From Pseudomonadota bacterium (GTDB taxonomy: Bacteria > Pseudomonadota > Alphaproteobacteria > Caulobacterales > Aquidulcibacteraceae): 8,513 bases of DNA. Location of the stretch: assembly GCA_023461135.1 (NCBI GenBank), contig JAEWNX010000386.1, forward strand, positions 1-8,513, in the 5' to 3' direction. Position numbers and translations under genes: made by a program. Shown in pieces: positions 1 to 7,846 of the stretch; the stretch's first letter is position 1; the number at the start of each line of letters is the position of its first letter. A model generated the notes under the pieces. That model did no database searches. It was not told the DNA's origin and was given only the letters and a program-made list of their open reading frames with translations.

Positions 1-1
1 C

Positions 2-982
2 TCGCGTTCGTTGTGGCGCGACGGCGCGCCGACGCTGGCGTCGCGCTGGTTGTGGCGGCTGAAGACGCTGGCGCAGGGCGCGAAGGTCGAGCTCGCGCGC
101 GCGGATCAGTACGCCGCTTGGGCCAAGGCGCTTGACGAGCCGGCGGTGGTGAAACCGGCGCTGCGCGTCGAGCCGCGTCCGCCGTCGGACAAGCGCCTCA
201 CGCAGATCAGCGTCACGCAAGTGGAAACGCTTATCCGCGATCCGTACGCAGTGTACGCGCGCCGTATCCTGAAGCTCGATTGCCTCGATCCAATCGGCGC
301 GCCCGCAGGCCCGGCCGAGCGCGGCACCGCGGTACACCGCGCCATCGAACGCTTTGGCGACGGCGCCGATCCCGCCGAACTTTCGCGCCTGCTGGACGAA
401 GAACTCCGCTGGCACGGCGTCGCGCCGGAGCGCCGCGCCGCCGATCGTGAGCGGCTGCTAGCGTCGGTGCAGGCGCTGATCGCCTGGTTTGCGGAGCGTC
501 GCACACACGAGGCCGTCATCTACCGCGAAAAATACGGCAAGCTGCCGGTGGGCGATGTGCTGCTCACCGGCATCGCCGACCGCATCGAGATCGCGCCCGG
601 TCACGCGGCGATCCTGGACTTCAAGACCGGCAAGCCGCCGACCAACGAGCAGGTCAATAGCGGGCTCTCGCCGCAGCTCTTGCTGGAAGCGGCGATGCTG
701 ATGGCGGGCTGCATCGAGGGCGTGCCGAAGGCGACGCCGACCGAACTCGTTTACTGGCAGTTCGGCGGCTCCAAGCCCGCGCCGCAGGTGGTTGACGCCG
801 AGGGCGGGCCGGTGGTCGCCGCCGAGAATGCGCTGGCGAACTTGCGCGCGCTGCTCGCGAAGTACGCCGATCCACAGCAGGCCTTCTATTCCAAGCCGCG
901 CGTGCAATTCCTGAAACCGTACGACGAGTACGATCTGCTCGCGCGGCGCAAGGAATGGGTTGCCGAGCGGGGTGAGGAATGA
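2..982 (+). CDS. addB: AddB helicase-nuclease subunit, 3' part (5' end outside window)
   Basis: This is the C-terminal part of AddB, the partner of AddA in the cytoplasmic complex that processes double-strand breaks for RecA loading. The frame is open to the left edge, so the start and helicase-like part are missing. What remains is the RecB-like PD-(D/E)XK nuclease domain. It has GTAVHRAIERF with the usual His near 330-360, then GIADRIEI with Asp at 578-580, then ILDFKTGK with Asp at 617-619 and Lys at 623-625, and a downstream Gln-containing helix (SPQLLLEAAML). These are the metal-binding and catalytic positions of the family. The four cysteines that hold a 4Fe-4S cluster in Bacillus-type AddB are not seen: IRDPYAVYA carries Asp where the first Cys is expected, and no Cys follows the nuclease motif region except in MAGCIEG. 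The stop overlaps the addA start (ATGA). Identification is strong from the motifs and the adjacent addA. Confidence 0.93.
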   Translation, partial: SRSLWRDGAPTLASRWLWRLKTLAQGAKVELARADQYAAWAKALDEPAVVKPALRVEPRPPSDKRLTQISVTQVETLIRDPYAVYARRILKLDCLDPIGAPAGPAERGTAVHRAIERFGDGADPAELSRLLDEELRWHGVAPERRAADRERLLASVQALIAWFAERRTHEAVIYREKYGKLPVGDVLLTGIADRIEIAPGHAAILDFKTGKPPTNEQVNSGLSPQLLLEAAMLMAGCIEGVPKATPTELVYWQFGGSKPAPQVVDAEGGPVVAAENALANLRALLAKYADPQQAFYSKPRVQFLKPYDEYDLLARRKEWVAERGEE

Positions 983-3900
983 GCCTCGATCCTGTCGCCG
1001 AAGCCACGCGCGCTCAAGGCCAGGCCGCCGATCCTGCGTATTCGGTGTTCGTCACCGCGAACGCCGGCTCCGGCAAAACAAAGGTGCTGGTCGACCGCAT
1101 TGCGCGGCTGCTGCTGGATGGCGCCAAACCCTCGGCCTTCCTCTGCATCACCTACACCAAGGCCGCCGCGGCCGAGATGCAGCGCCGCTTGTTCGAACGG
1201 CTGGGCGCGTGGTGCGTCGCCGATGACGCAACGCTTGCGCAACAGTTGGACAAACTCGGCGCGGCTCACGCGAACCTCAGCGCCGCGCGGGCGCTGTTCG
1301 CGCAGGCGCTCGAAACGCCGGGCGGACTCAAGATCCAAACCATCCATGCGTTCTGCGAACGTCTGCTCGCGCGATTTCCGCTCGAGGCCGGCGTGCCGCC
1401 GGGCTTCGACATCGCCGACGAAGCGCGCGCCGCCTCGCTGTTGGCGCAAGCACGCGCCCAGGCGGCCTTGGCGGAGGACGCGCCGCGCGATGCGTTCAAG
1501 CGCTTCGCCAAGCGCCTTTACAGCGACCATCTCGACGGCCTGCTCGACCGTCTCGCGCTGCGCCGGGCCGAATTCCGGCGATTTGCCCAGAAGCATCAGG
1601 GCGAACTCTTCGCCGTACGCGCGCTGCGCGACCGGCACGGCGCGGCGCAAACGGCGGAGGACTTTCTGCACGCCTTCGCCGAGAAGGTGGATTGGCCGGC
1701 GCTTCGACGTGCTGCGGAGATTCTGCTGACGGGAGGCAAACAGGATCAGGAGGCGGCCGAGCGGCTCGGCGTCCTGCTTGAGTGCGCGGATAAGGGTCCG
1801 CGCGAAGTCCTGGAGGGTTGCCTCGCCGTCGCGCTCACGACGGGCGGCGACCTGCGCAAGAAACACGTTACGCTCGGCTTGCAGGGCGAACACCCCTGGC
1901 TCGATCCGTTCATGCGGCAATTCGCTGACGATGTCGCTGAGGCGCGCGCAAAGCTCAACGCCATCGAGCGCGCCGAAGACGCCATCGCCGCGCTCGCACT
2001 CGCGCTGAAGCTGGACGACGCGTATGCGGAGGCGAAAACACGTTCTGGCGCGCTCGATTTCGACGACCTGATCGAGCACGCGCAAGCGCTGCTGCAGCGT
2101 TCGGAAGCTGCGCCATGGGTGCTCTACAAGCTCGATGGCGGCCTCGATCACATCCTGATCGACGAAGGTCAGGACACCAGCGCAGGGCAATGGGAGCTGA
2201 TCGCGCCGCTGCAGGAGGAATTCTTCGCCGGCAAGGGCGCGCGTGAGCGCGTGCGCACGGTGTTTTCGGTCGGCGATCCCAAGCAGAGCATCTATGGCTT
2301 CCAGGGCGCCGATCCTGAGCGCTTCCTCGAGGAGGCGCAGCGACTGGATGCTCGCGCGGAGGCGGCCGGCGCTCTGTTCCGCGCGCCCGAGCTGCGTACA
2401 TCGTTCCGTTCAACGCAGCACGTGCTGGGCGCCGTCGACGCCACGATGCGGGGCAAGCCGGTCATCGCTGGCCCCGGCGCGCACGATGAAATCGTGCACC
2501 TGGCCAAGCGCGCGGGTGAAGCAGGCTGCGTCGAAGTCTGGCCGTTCACGCCGCGCCCGCAAGCAGCGGATGCGATGCCTTGGGACGCGCCGCTGGATGT
2601 GGAGGCGGAGACGAGCGCACCGGCCATCCTCGCCACGGCGATCGCGCGGCGCGTCAAAGCCATGATCGAAGCGCGCGAAGCGGTGTGGGATGAGGGCAAG
2701 CGCAGGCCGATGCACGCCGGCGATGTCCTGGCGCTCGTGCGCAAGCGCGGCGCGATGTTCCGCGAGCTGATCAAGGCGTTCAAGCGCGAGCGCCTGCCGG
2801 TTGCCGGGGCCGACCGCATGGTGCTGCGCGAGGAGCTTGTCGTGCAGGATTGCCTGGCGCTGATGCAGGTGGCGCTCGATCCCGCCGACGATCTCTCGCT
2901 CGCCTGCGTGCTCAAGGGCCCCTGGTGTAATCTCACCGACGACGACAACGACATCTTCCCGCTAGCCTACGATCGCGGCCACGCGCGGCTTCACGATCGG
3001 CTAATGGCGGCGAGCGATGCGAGGTACGCACCCGCCCGCGCCTTCGTCCAGGAGCTCGTGGCGCGCCGCGGAGCCGATCCGTTCGCGTTCCTGAGCTGGG
3101 CGCTGGAAACCACGGACCGCGGCGAATCCGGCTGGCGGCGCGTGTTCTCGCGGCTCGGGCCGGAGACGCGCGATCCGCTGGAGGAATTGCTGCAGCGTGC
3201 GCTGAAGCTGCCGGGCGATGAAGCGCCAACGCTGCAGCGTTTCCTCTACGACATCGAATCCGACGCAGGGCAGGTAAAGCGCGAGCTCGAAGCTGAAACC
3301 GGCGCGATCCGCGTGATGACCGTGCACGGCGCCAAGGGTCTTGAGGCGCCCATCGTGATCCTGCCGGACACCACCGGCGATGTCGGCGATGCGCCTGACA
3401 ATGGCCTGTTGTTCGACGATGAAGACGGCCCCTTCGTTTCCTTCAGCGCCAAGGGCGACGACGCGCCCTGCGCCGCCGCGCGCGCCGCGCACAAAGCGCG
3501 CATGCTGGGCGAGCATTGGCGGCTGCTCTATGTCGCAATGACGCGCGCGCAGGATCGCCTGATCGTCTGCGGCCCGCAATGGAAGAGCGCGGAAGCGCCG
3601 AACGTGAGCTGGCGCGCCGCCGTCGAGGATGCGCTTGGCCAGCTTGGCGCTGAGGACATCGAGACGCCGTTCGGCCCCGGCAAGCGATGGGGAGAGGTGC
3701 TTCACGCCGACGAGCAGGCGCCGACGCAACGCGCGGCTCTCCCTCTGCCGCACTGGGCGCGCACGACGGCGCCCGGCGCCGCGCAGATCCAGATCGCCGC
3801 GCCGTCGCGCATCCAGCGCATCGATCCAGCGTTGTTCTCACCGCGCCGCGATGGCCAGAGGCGTTTCCGCCGAGGGCGTTTGATCCATGGCTTGCTTGAG

Positions 3901-4362
3901 CGGCTGCCGGAGATCTCCACCGAACGCCGCGCAGATGCGGCGCGCGCGTGGCTACAGCGCCAAGGGGCGGAGGAGGCGGAGATTGAATCTTACGCGCGCG
4001 AAGCGCTCGGCGTGATTGACGACGCCCGCTTCGCCGCCGCGTTTGGCCCGCAAAGCCGCGCGGAAGCGCCGATCGTGGGCGAAGCCGCGGGCAAGGCTGT
4101 GCGCGGCGTGGTCGACCGCCTTGCTATCGACGGCGCGCGCGTGCTCGTGCTCGATTTCAAAACCGATCGTCCCGCCCCGCAGAAGGTGGAGAACACGCCG
4201 GACGCCTACGTGTTGCAGCTCGCGCTCTACCGTGACGTACTGCGCAAGATTTTCCCCGGCAAAACCGTCGAATGCGCGCTGGTGTGGACCGAGGCGCCGT
4301 TGCTGATGGAATTGCCGGAGACGCGGCTTGACGCTGCGCTGCAGCAGTTCCAGCGCAGTTGA
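979..4362 (+). CDS. addA: AddA, ATP-dependent helicase/nuclease subunit A
   Basis: AddA is the UvrD/RecB-type SF1 motor and nuclease subunit of AddAB, which unwinds and trims broken DNA ends for homologous recombination. All helicase motifs are present in 1127 residues: Walker A ANAGSGKT (27-34, Lys33), motif Ia ITYTKAAAAEM (57-67), motif Ic IQTIHAFC (119-126), motif II IDEGQDT (Asp395-Glu396), motif III GDPKQSIYGFQGADP (Lys435-Gln436), motif IV LRTSFRS (472-478), motif V TVHGAKGLE (781-789) and motif VI LLYVAMTRAQDR (Arg856). The C-terminal nuclease has GRLIHG (His970), GVVDR (Asp1046), LDFKTDR (Asp1059, Lys1061) and QLALYRD (Gln1080, Tyr1084). Length is normal for the alphaproteobacterial form. 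The ATG start overlaps the addB stop by four bases, with GAGG at 974-977 very close, so translation is probably coupled. Motif II reads DEGQD rather than the common DEAQD. All catalytic residues are intact. Confidence 0.97.
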   Translation: MSLDPVAEATRAQGQAADPAYSVFVTANAGSGKTKVLVDRIARLLLDGAKPSAFLCITYTKAAAAEMQRRLFERLGAWCVADDATLAQQLDKLGAAHANLSAARALFAQALETPGGLKIQTIHAFCERLLARFPLEAGVPPGFDIADEARAASLLAQARAQAALAEDAPRDAFKRFAKRLYSDHLDGLLDRLALRRAEFRRFAQKHQGELFAVRALRDRHGAAQTAEDFLHAFAEKVDWPALRRAAEILLTGGKQDQEAAERLGVLLECADKGPREVLEGCLAVALTTGGDLRKKHVTLGLQGEHPWLDPFMRQFADDVAEARAKLNAIERAEDAIAALALALKLDDAYAEAKTRSGALDFDDLIEHAQALLQRSEAAPWVLYKLDGGLDHILIDEGQDTSAGQWELIAPLQEEFFAGKGARERVRTVFSVGDPKQSIYGFQGADPERFLEEAQRLDARAEAAGALFRAPELRTSFRSTQHVLGAVDATMRGKPVIAGPGAHDEIVHLAKRAGEAGCVEVWPFTPRPQAADAMPWDAPLDVEAETSAPAILATAIARRVKAMIEAREAVWDEGKRRPMHAGDVLALVRKRGAMFRELIKAFKRERLPVAGADRMVLREELVVQDCLALMQVALDPADDLSLACVLKGPWCNLTDDDNDIFPLAYDRGHARLHDRLMAASDARYAPARAFVQELVARRGADPFAFLSWALETTDRGESGWRRVFSRLGPETRDPLEELLQRALKLPGDEAPTLQRFLYDIESDAGQVKRELEAETGAIRVMTVHGAKGLEAPIVILPDTTGDVGDAPDNGLLFDDEDGPFVSFSAKGDDAPCAAARAAHKARMLGEHWRLLYVAMTRAQDRLIVCGPQWKSAEAPNVSWRAAVEDALGQLGAEDIETPFGPGKRWGEVLHADEQAPTQRAALPLPHWARTTAPGAAQIQIAAPSRIQRIDPALFSPRRDGQRRFRRGRLIHGLLERLPEISTERRADAARAWLQRQGAEEAEIESYAREALGVIDDARFAAAFGPQSRAEAPIVGEAAGKAVRGVVDRLAIDGARVLVLDFKTDRPAPQKVENTPDAYVLQLALYRDVLRKIFPGKTVECALVWTEAPLLMELPETRLDAALQQFQRS

Positions 4363-4387
4363 AACGTTAAGGGTTCGCGCCTACATC
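4359..4387 (+). promoter_or_regulatory. Putative housekeeping promoter for trxA
   Basis: The only gap of any size in the window (4363-4424) carries TTGAAAC at 4359-4365 and CCTACATC at 4380-4387. Read as a Caulobacter-type housekeeping promoter (TTGACGS, 10-14 bases, GCTANAWC), it matches 12 of 15 defined positions with a 14-base spacer. Read as a sigma70 promoter, it is TTGAAA, 17 bases, TACATC, with a poor -10. The -35 overlaps the addA stop codon. Transcription would start near 4393, giving a short leader that includes the trxA ribosome binding site. This is inference from consensus matching only, and such matches do arise by chance. Confidence 0.4.
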
Positions 4388-4410
4388 CAGACGACGATTC
4401 CCGCCTTTCC

Positions 4411-4416
4411 AGGAGA
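4411..4416 (+). promoter_or_regulatory. Ribosome binding site that fixes the trxA GTG start
   Basis: AGGAGA lies eight bases before the GTG at 4425. It supports GTG as the start. The first ATG in frame would fall at residue 48, after the active site, and cannot be the start. Confidence 0.75.
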
Positions 4417-4424
4417 ACCCTGCC

Positions 4425-4745
4425 GTGGCCACCACGAAGATAACGGACGATAGTTTCGAGGCCGACGTGTTGAAGTCGGGCCATCCCGTGCTCGTGGATT
4501 TCTGGGCTGAATGGTGCGGTCCGTGCAAGCAGATCGGTCCGGCGCTCGAAGAGATCGCCAACGAAATGGGCGATCGCGTCACGGTGGCGAAGCTCAACAT
4601 CGACGAAAACCCGATGACGCCCGGCCGGTACGGCGTGCGCGGCATCCCAACGCTGATGGTGTTCAAGGACGGCAAGGTCGCCGCGACGAAAGTCGGCGCC
4701 ATGCCGAAGTCGAAGATCGTCGAGTGGCTGAACGAAAGCGTCTAG
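4425..4745 (+). CDS. trxA: Thioredoxin 1
   Basis: This is a cytoplasmic thioredoxin of 106 residues, the usual length for the TrxA family. It reduces disulfides in client proteins and is itself recycled by thioredoxin reductase. The active site WCGPCK spans residues 30-35 (Cys31, Cys34), preceded by VLVDFWAE with the buried Asp25. The cis-proline loop GIPTLM has Pro75, followed by FKDGK. There is no signal peptide, so it acts in the cytoplasm. The start is GTG, chosen from the AGGAGA eight bases upstream and the family N-terminus ([11 protein letters not shown]). It lies 62 bp after addA, with a possible promoter in the gap, so it may be expressed alone and by readthrough. It converges on folC, and the two stop codons share the CTAG at 4742-4745. 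No clear factor-independent terminator follows. Confidence 0.97.
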   Translation: MATTKITDDSFEADVLKSGHPVLVDFWAEWCGPCKQIGPALEEIANEMGDRVTVAKLNIDENPMTPGRYGVRGIPTLMVFKDGKVAATKVGAMPKSKIVEWLNESV

Positions 4746-6028
4746 GCGCTTTCCAGCTTGAGCGCTTCGGCGGCCAGCAAGAACGAGCCACAGATCAGCA
4801 CGCGCGGCGCAGGAAACTGCGCCGCGTTTTGCATGGCGGCTTCGAGCGATGGCGCTTGCGACGAGGCGACATCAAACGCGTTGCAGATCGCGGTGATCAT
4901 CGCCGGCGCCACATGCGCTTCCGCGAGCGGCACGGCAATGACGTGATCCGCCGCGCCCGCAAGCGCGCCGATGAAGGTGTCTGCATCCTTCCGCGCGCGC
5001 ATGCCGACGATAGCCACGGCGCGCGCTTCTCGCCGGCGCTGCATGTCGCCAAGCGCGCGCGCCAAAGCTTGCGCGGCGTGCGCGTTGTGCCCGCCATCAA
5101 TCCACACTTCACCGCCGATCGCGCGGATCGGCGCACTGAACGCGCCGCGGGTAAGGGATTGAAGGCGTCCGGGCCAAGCCGCGTTTGCGACGCCCGTAGC
5201 GAACGCGGACTCGTCAAGTGCGACGACATCGGAGCGCAGCAATGCGGCGCACGCAAGGCCGGCGTTGTCGACCTGATGGCGCCCTTGCAGCGCGGGCAGC
5301 GGCAGATCAAGCGCGCGTGTTTCCGTCTGGACCACCAGCCGTCCGTGGCTCGCATAGGCGTCCCACTCCGTACCGCAGCGAAACAGTGGTGCGCCGATCG
5401 CCTCGGCGCGCGTTTCGATCATCGCCATCGCCTCTGGCGCTTGGCGTGCGACGATTGCGGGCGCGCCCGCTCTGAGAATGCCGGCCTTGTGCGCGGCGAT
5501 CTCCGTCAGCGTGGCGCCAAGCGCGTCCTGGTGGTCCAGCCCGATCGGCGTGATCACGCTGGCCGCCGTCTTGCTCAGCACGTTGGTGGAATCGTAACGC
5601 CCGCCCATGCCCGTCTCGATCAGAGCGAGCGCGGCCTGATGTTCGCGGAAGAGCAGGAGCGCGGCAGCCACCTGCGCATCGAATTGCGTTAGCCGCGGCT
5701 CAACGCGCGCGGTGTCCTCGGCCGCCTCAAACAACGCGCGATCGTCCACGAAGCGGCTCGACACAGTGAAGCGCTCGTTGAGCTGAAACAGATGCGGCTT
5801 GGTGAGAGCATGCACTTTCAGGCCCGCCGCCTCCACGATCGCGCTCATGAACGCAATCGTGGAGCCTTTGCCGTTCGTGCCGGCGACATGGATCACGGGC
5901 GGCAGCGCATCTTGCGGCGAGCCCAGCGCCTCGAGCGCGTTGCGCAGCAGCTTCAGATCGAACGGCTTGCCGTGTCCGAATTCCGGCCCGAACAGCGCGT
6001 CGAAGCGTTCGGCGACAGGATCGCGCAA
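4742..6028 (-). CDS. folC: Bifunctional dihydrofolate synthase / folylpolyglutamate synthase
   Basis: FolC joins glutamate to dihydropteroate and then extends the polyglutamate tail of folates, using ATP; it is a cytoplasmic Mur-ligase-like enzyme. The 428 residues contain the ATP loop [11 protein letters not shown] (47-57, Lys54), [11 protein letters not shown] (76-86, the counterpart of the usual SPHL segment), [13 protein letters not shown] (137-149), LDHQDALG (164-171) with AAHKAGI, whose Lys181 is at the position carbamylated in this fold, HQVDNAGLA (251-259) and the C-terminal-domain motif DGGHN (311-315). Whether both activities are present cannot be told from sequence. The start is TTG, one base after the accD stop. 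No ATG or GTG gives a full-length protein, since the first Met (residue 61) lies past the ATP loop. GGAG lies four bases before the TTG. It is the last gene of the minus-strand operon. Confidence 0.95.
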   Translation of the reverse strand: MRDPVAERFDALFGPEFGHGKPFDLKLLRNALEALGSPQDALPPVIHVAGTNGKGSTIAFMSAIVEAAGLKVHALTKPHLFQLNERFTVSSRFVDDRALFEAAEDTARVEPRLTQFDAQVAAALLLFREHQAALALIETGMGGRYDSTNVLSKTAASVITPIGLDHQDALGATLTEIAAHKAGILRAGAPAIVARQAPEAMAMIETRAEAIGAPLFRCGTEWDAYASHGRLVVQTETRALDLPLPALQGRHQVDNAGLACAALLRSDVVALDESAFATGVANAAWPGRLQSLTRGAFSAPIRAIGGEVWIDGGHNAHAAQALARALGDMQRRREARAVAIVGMRARKDADTFIGALAGAADHVIAVPLAEAHVAPAMITAICNAFDVASSQAPSLEAAMQNAAQFPAPRVLICGSFLLAAEALKLESA

Positions 6029-6029
6029 A

Positions 6030-7013
6030 CTACTCCGCCGCCTTCGCGCGCGCTTCCTTCGGCGGTTTGCGCTTCTTTGACGGCTTGGCGTCTTCTTCCT
6101 CGGCCGCGGGCGCGATTTGGTTCAGCTCGAACATTTCGCCGCCTTCGCCTTCGGCCACGGCGCGCTTGTGCATCAGCACCGAAAGCAGCGTGGCGATCGT
6201 CGCCTTCAATTGGCGCCGGTCGACGACCATGTCGACCATGCCTTTGTCCAACAGGTATTCAGCGCGCTGGAAACCTTCCGGCAGTTTCTGGCGGATGGTC
6301 TGTTCGATCACGCGCGGGCCGGCGAAGCCGATCAGCGCGCCCGGCTCGGCGATGTGGATATCGCCAAGCATGGCGTAGCTTGCGGTGACGCCGCCCGTGG
6401 TCGGGTCGGCGAGCACGACGATGTACGGCAAGCCCGCTTCGCGCAGCATCTGGATCGCCAGCGTCGTGCGCGGCATCTGCATCAGGGACATGATGCCCTC
6501 TTGCATGCGTGCGCCGCCCGAGGCGGTCACCATGACAAGGGCCGCCTTGCGGCGCACCGCAGCTTCCGCCGCGCTGACGAAGGCCTCGCCCGCGGCCATG
6601 CCGAGCGAGCCGCCCATGAAGTCGAAGTCCTGCACCAGCACGACCGCGTGCGCGCCGCCGATGCGGCCGTAGCCCGCCGCCATGCAATCTTCGCGATGCA
6701 CTTTCGCGCGCGCGCTCTTCAGGCGGTCGACATACTTTTTGTCGTCTTTGAACTTCAGGGGATCAGGGTGAACCTTCGGCAGTGGGATCACTTGCCAAGC
6801 CGCGTCGTCGAACATCTGCTTGAAGCGCGGCTCGGGGCCGATGCGCATGTGGAAGCCCGAAGGCGTCACCCAGCACGACGCCTCCAGCTCGGCGCGATAG
6901 ATCAAATCGCCCGAGATCGGATCCTTAACCCAGAGATTGTCCGGCGTGTCCGGCTTCGGCTCGTCGCTCTTCTTCTTGAGCCCAGGCCGCGCGAAATTCG
7001 ACAGCCAGTTCAT
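6030..7013 (-). CDS. accD: Acetyl-CoA carboxylase carboxyltransferase subunit beta
   Basis: AccD pairs with AccA to move the carboxyl group from biotin on AccB to acetyl-CoA, forming malonyl-CoA for fatty-acid synthesis in the cytoplasm. The 327 residues hold the crotonase-like core: [11 protein letters not shown] (128-138), [11 protein letters not shown] (163-173, oxyanion region) and [16 protein letters not shown] (203-218), then [11 protein letters not shown]. The N-terminal zinc ribbon is degenerate. Where E. coli has four Cys (CxxC twice), this protein has Asp31, Ser34, Thr50 and Ser52, the second pair with one residue deleted. Cys47 and Cys110 are not at ligand positions. The C-terminus (about residues 301-327) is a charged Lys/Glu/Pro/Ala tail, probably disordered. 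The ATG overlaps the trpA stop (ATGA), with AAGGA eight bases upstream at 7022-7026. accA is not in the window. Confidence 0.97.
   Translation of the reverse strand: MNWLSNFARPGLKKKSDEPKPDTPDNLWVKDPISGDLIYRAELEASCWVTPSGFHMRIGPEPRFKQMFDDAAWQVIPLPKVHPDPLKFKDDKKYVDRLKSARAKVHREDCMAAGYGRIGGAHAVVLVQDFDFMGGSLGMAAGEAFVSAAEAAVRRKAALVMVTASGGARMQEGIMSLMQMPRTTLAIQMLREAGLPYIVVLADPTTGGVTASYAMLGDIHIAEPGALIGFAGPRVIEQTIRQKLPEGFQRAEYLLDKGMVDMVVDRRQLKATIATLLSVLMHKRAVAEGEGGEMFELNQIAPAAEEEDAKPSKKRKPPKEARAKAAE
6033..6036 (-). promoter_or_regulatory. Ribosome binding site for the folC TTG start, inside accD
   Basis: On the minus strand GGAG lies within the last codons of accD, four bases before the folC TTG, which itself starts one base after the accD TAG. 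Short spacing, a rare start codon and near-contact with the upstream stop together suggest that folC relies on ribosomes arriving from accD. Confidence 0.5.
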
Positions 7014-7843
7014 GCGCGCTTTCCTTCGTCCCTGGTGTTCCGCGCCGAGCGCACAGCTTCACTCAAAAGCCTGACCTTGCGCAAGATGCGTTCGACCGTC
7101 TCCTGCGGCGGACCCGCATCGATTTCATCCACAAATGCAGACCCGACGACGACTGCGTCGGCGGTTTGCGCGATGCCGCGGGCCGCTTCCGGATCGCGCA
7201 CGCCGAACCCAACCGCAATGGGTAAATTTGTCCCGCGCCGCAGGCGTTCCACCGCCGTTCGCACGGCGCCCGTGTTTGCAGCGTTCGCGCCGGTGACGCC
7301 GGCGACCGAGACATAATACAGGAAGCCGGACGCGCCTTCGACCACCTTGGTTAACCGGTTGTGGTCGGTCGTGGGCGTGGCTAGGCGGATGACGGCCAGA
7401 TCCTGCTTCGCGAACGCCGCGCGCAGCGGCGCATCTTCCTCCGGCGGCAGATCGACAACGATCGCGCCGTCCGCGCCCGCATCACGCATACCTTGCGCGA
7501 ACGCCTCGTAGCCCATCTGCTCGATCGGATTAGCGTAGCCCATGAGAATGAGCGGCGTGTCTTCATCATGAGCCCGAAAGCCGCGCGCCAGCTCCAGCGT
7601 CTGTTTGAGTGACCCGCCCGCCTTCAACGCCCGCTGCGCCGCTTTCTGAATGCTCGGCCCATCCGCCATCGGATCGGAGAACGGAAAGCCCAGCTCGATG
7701 ATGTCAGCGCCCGCAGCCGGCAGCCCGCGCAAAATCTCCGCACACGTCTCGTGATCCGGATCAGACGCCATCACGTACGCGACGAGCGCGGCGCGCCCTT
7801 CGCGTTTGAGCGACGCAAAGCGGGCTGAAAGCCGCGCGTTCAT
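7010..7843 (-). CDS. trpA: Tryptophan synthase alpha subunit
   Basis: TrpA cleaves indole-3-glycerol phosphate to indole and glyceraldehyde 3-phosphate, passing indole through a tunnel to TrpB in the alpha2beta2 complex. The 277-residue TIM barrel is complete. It has [15 protein letters not shown] with catalytic Glu50 and Asp61 (counterparts of E. coli Glu49 and Asp60), MGYANP (101-106), VVDLPPEE (129-136), ATPTT (155-159), [12 protein letters not shown] (176-187) and the phosphate-binding VGFGVR (211-216) and VGSA (233-236). The N-terminus [19 protein letters not shown] fits the family, so the ATG at 7843 is well supported, although no strong ribosome binding site precedes it. Its start lies three bases after the stop of the secreted-protein gene and its stop overlaps the accD start, so translation is probably coupled on both sides. 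It is unusual here in not directly following trpB. Confidence 0.98.
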   Translation of the reverse strand: MNARLSARFASLKREGRAALVAYVMASDPDHETCAEILRGLPAAGADIIELGFPFSDPMADGPSIQKAAQRALKAGGSLKQTLELARGFRAHDEDTPLILMGYANPIEQMGYEAFAQGMRDAGADGAIVVDLPPEEDAPLRAAFAKQDLAVIRLATPTTDHNRLTKVVEGASGFLYYVSVAGVTGANAANTGAVRTAVERLRRGTNLPIAVGFGVRDPEAARGIAQTADAVVVGSAFVDEIDAGPPQETVERILRKVRLLSEAVRSARNTRDEGKRA

Positions 7844-7846
7844 CGG

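Noticed and set aside
886..2190. Long open frame on the minus strand opposite addB and addA (about 434 codons).
   Set aside because: It lies wholly opposite strongly supported addB/addA motifs, has an Arg/Glu/Leu-rich composition typical of antisense reading of GC-rich genes, and shows no family motif.
4744..4767. Possible hairpin just after the trxA stop (AGGCGCT pairing with AGCGCTT, 10-base loop).
   Set aside because: The seven-pair stem includes one G-U pair, the loop is large and no T-run follows, so it does not qualify as a factor-independent terminator. It also lies inside the folC coding end.
4511..5692. Long plus-strand open frame across trxA and opposite folC (about 393 codons).
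   Set aside because: It overlaps trxA out of frame and folC in antisense. The composition is Arg-rich with no recognisable domain, so it is a GC-driven shadow.
6117..7316. Long plus-strand open frame opposite accD and trpA (about 399 codons).
   Set aside because: It is rich in His, Arg and Ala, with no motif, and is fully antisense to two certain genes.
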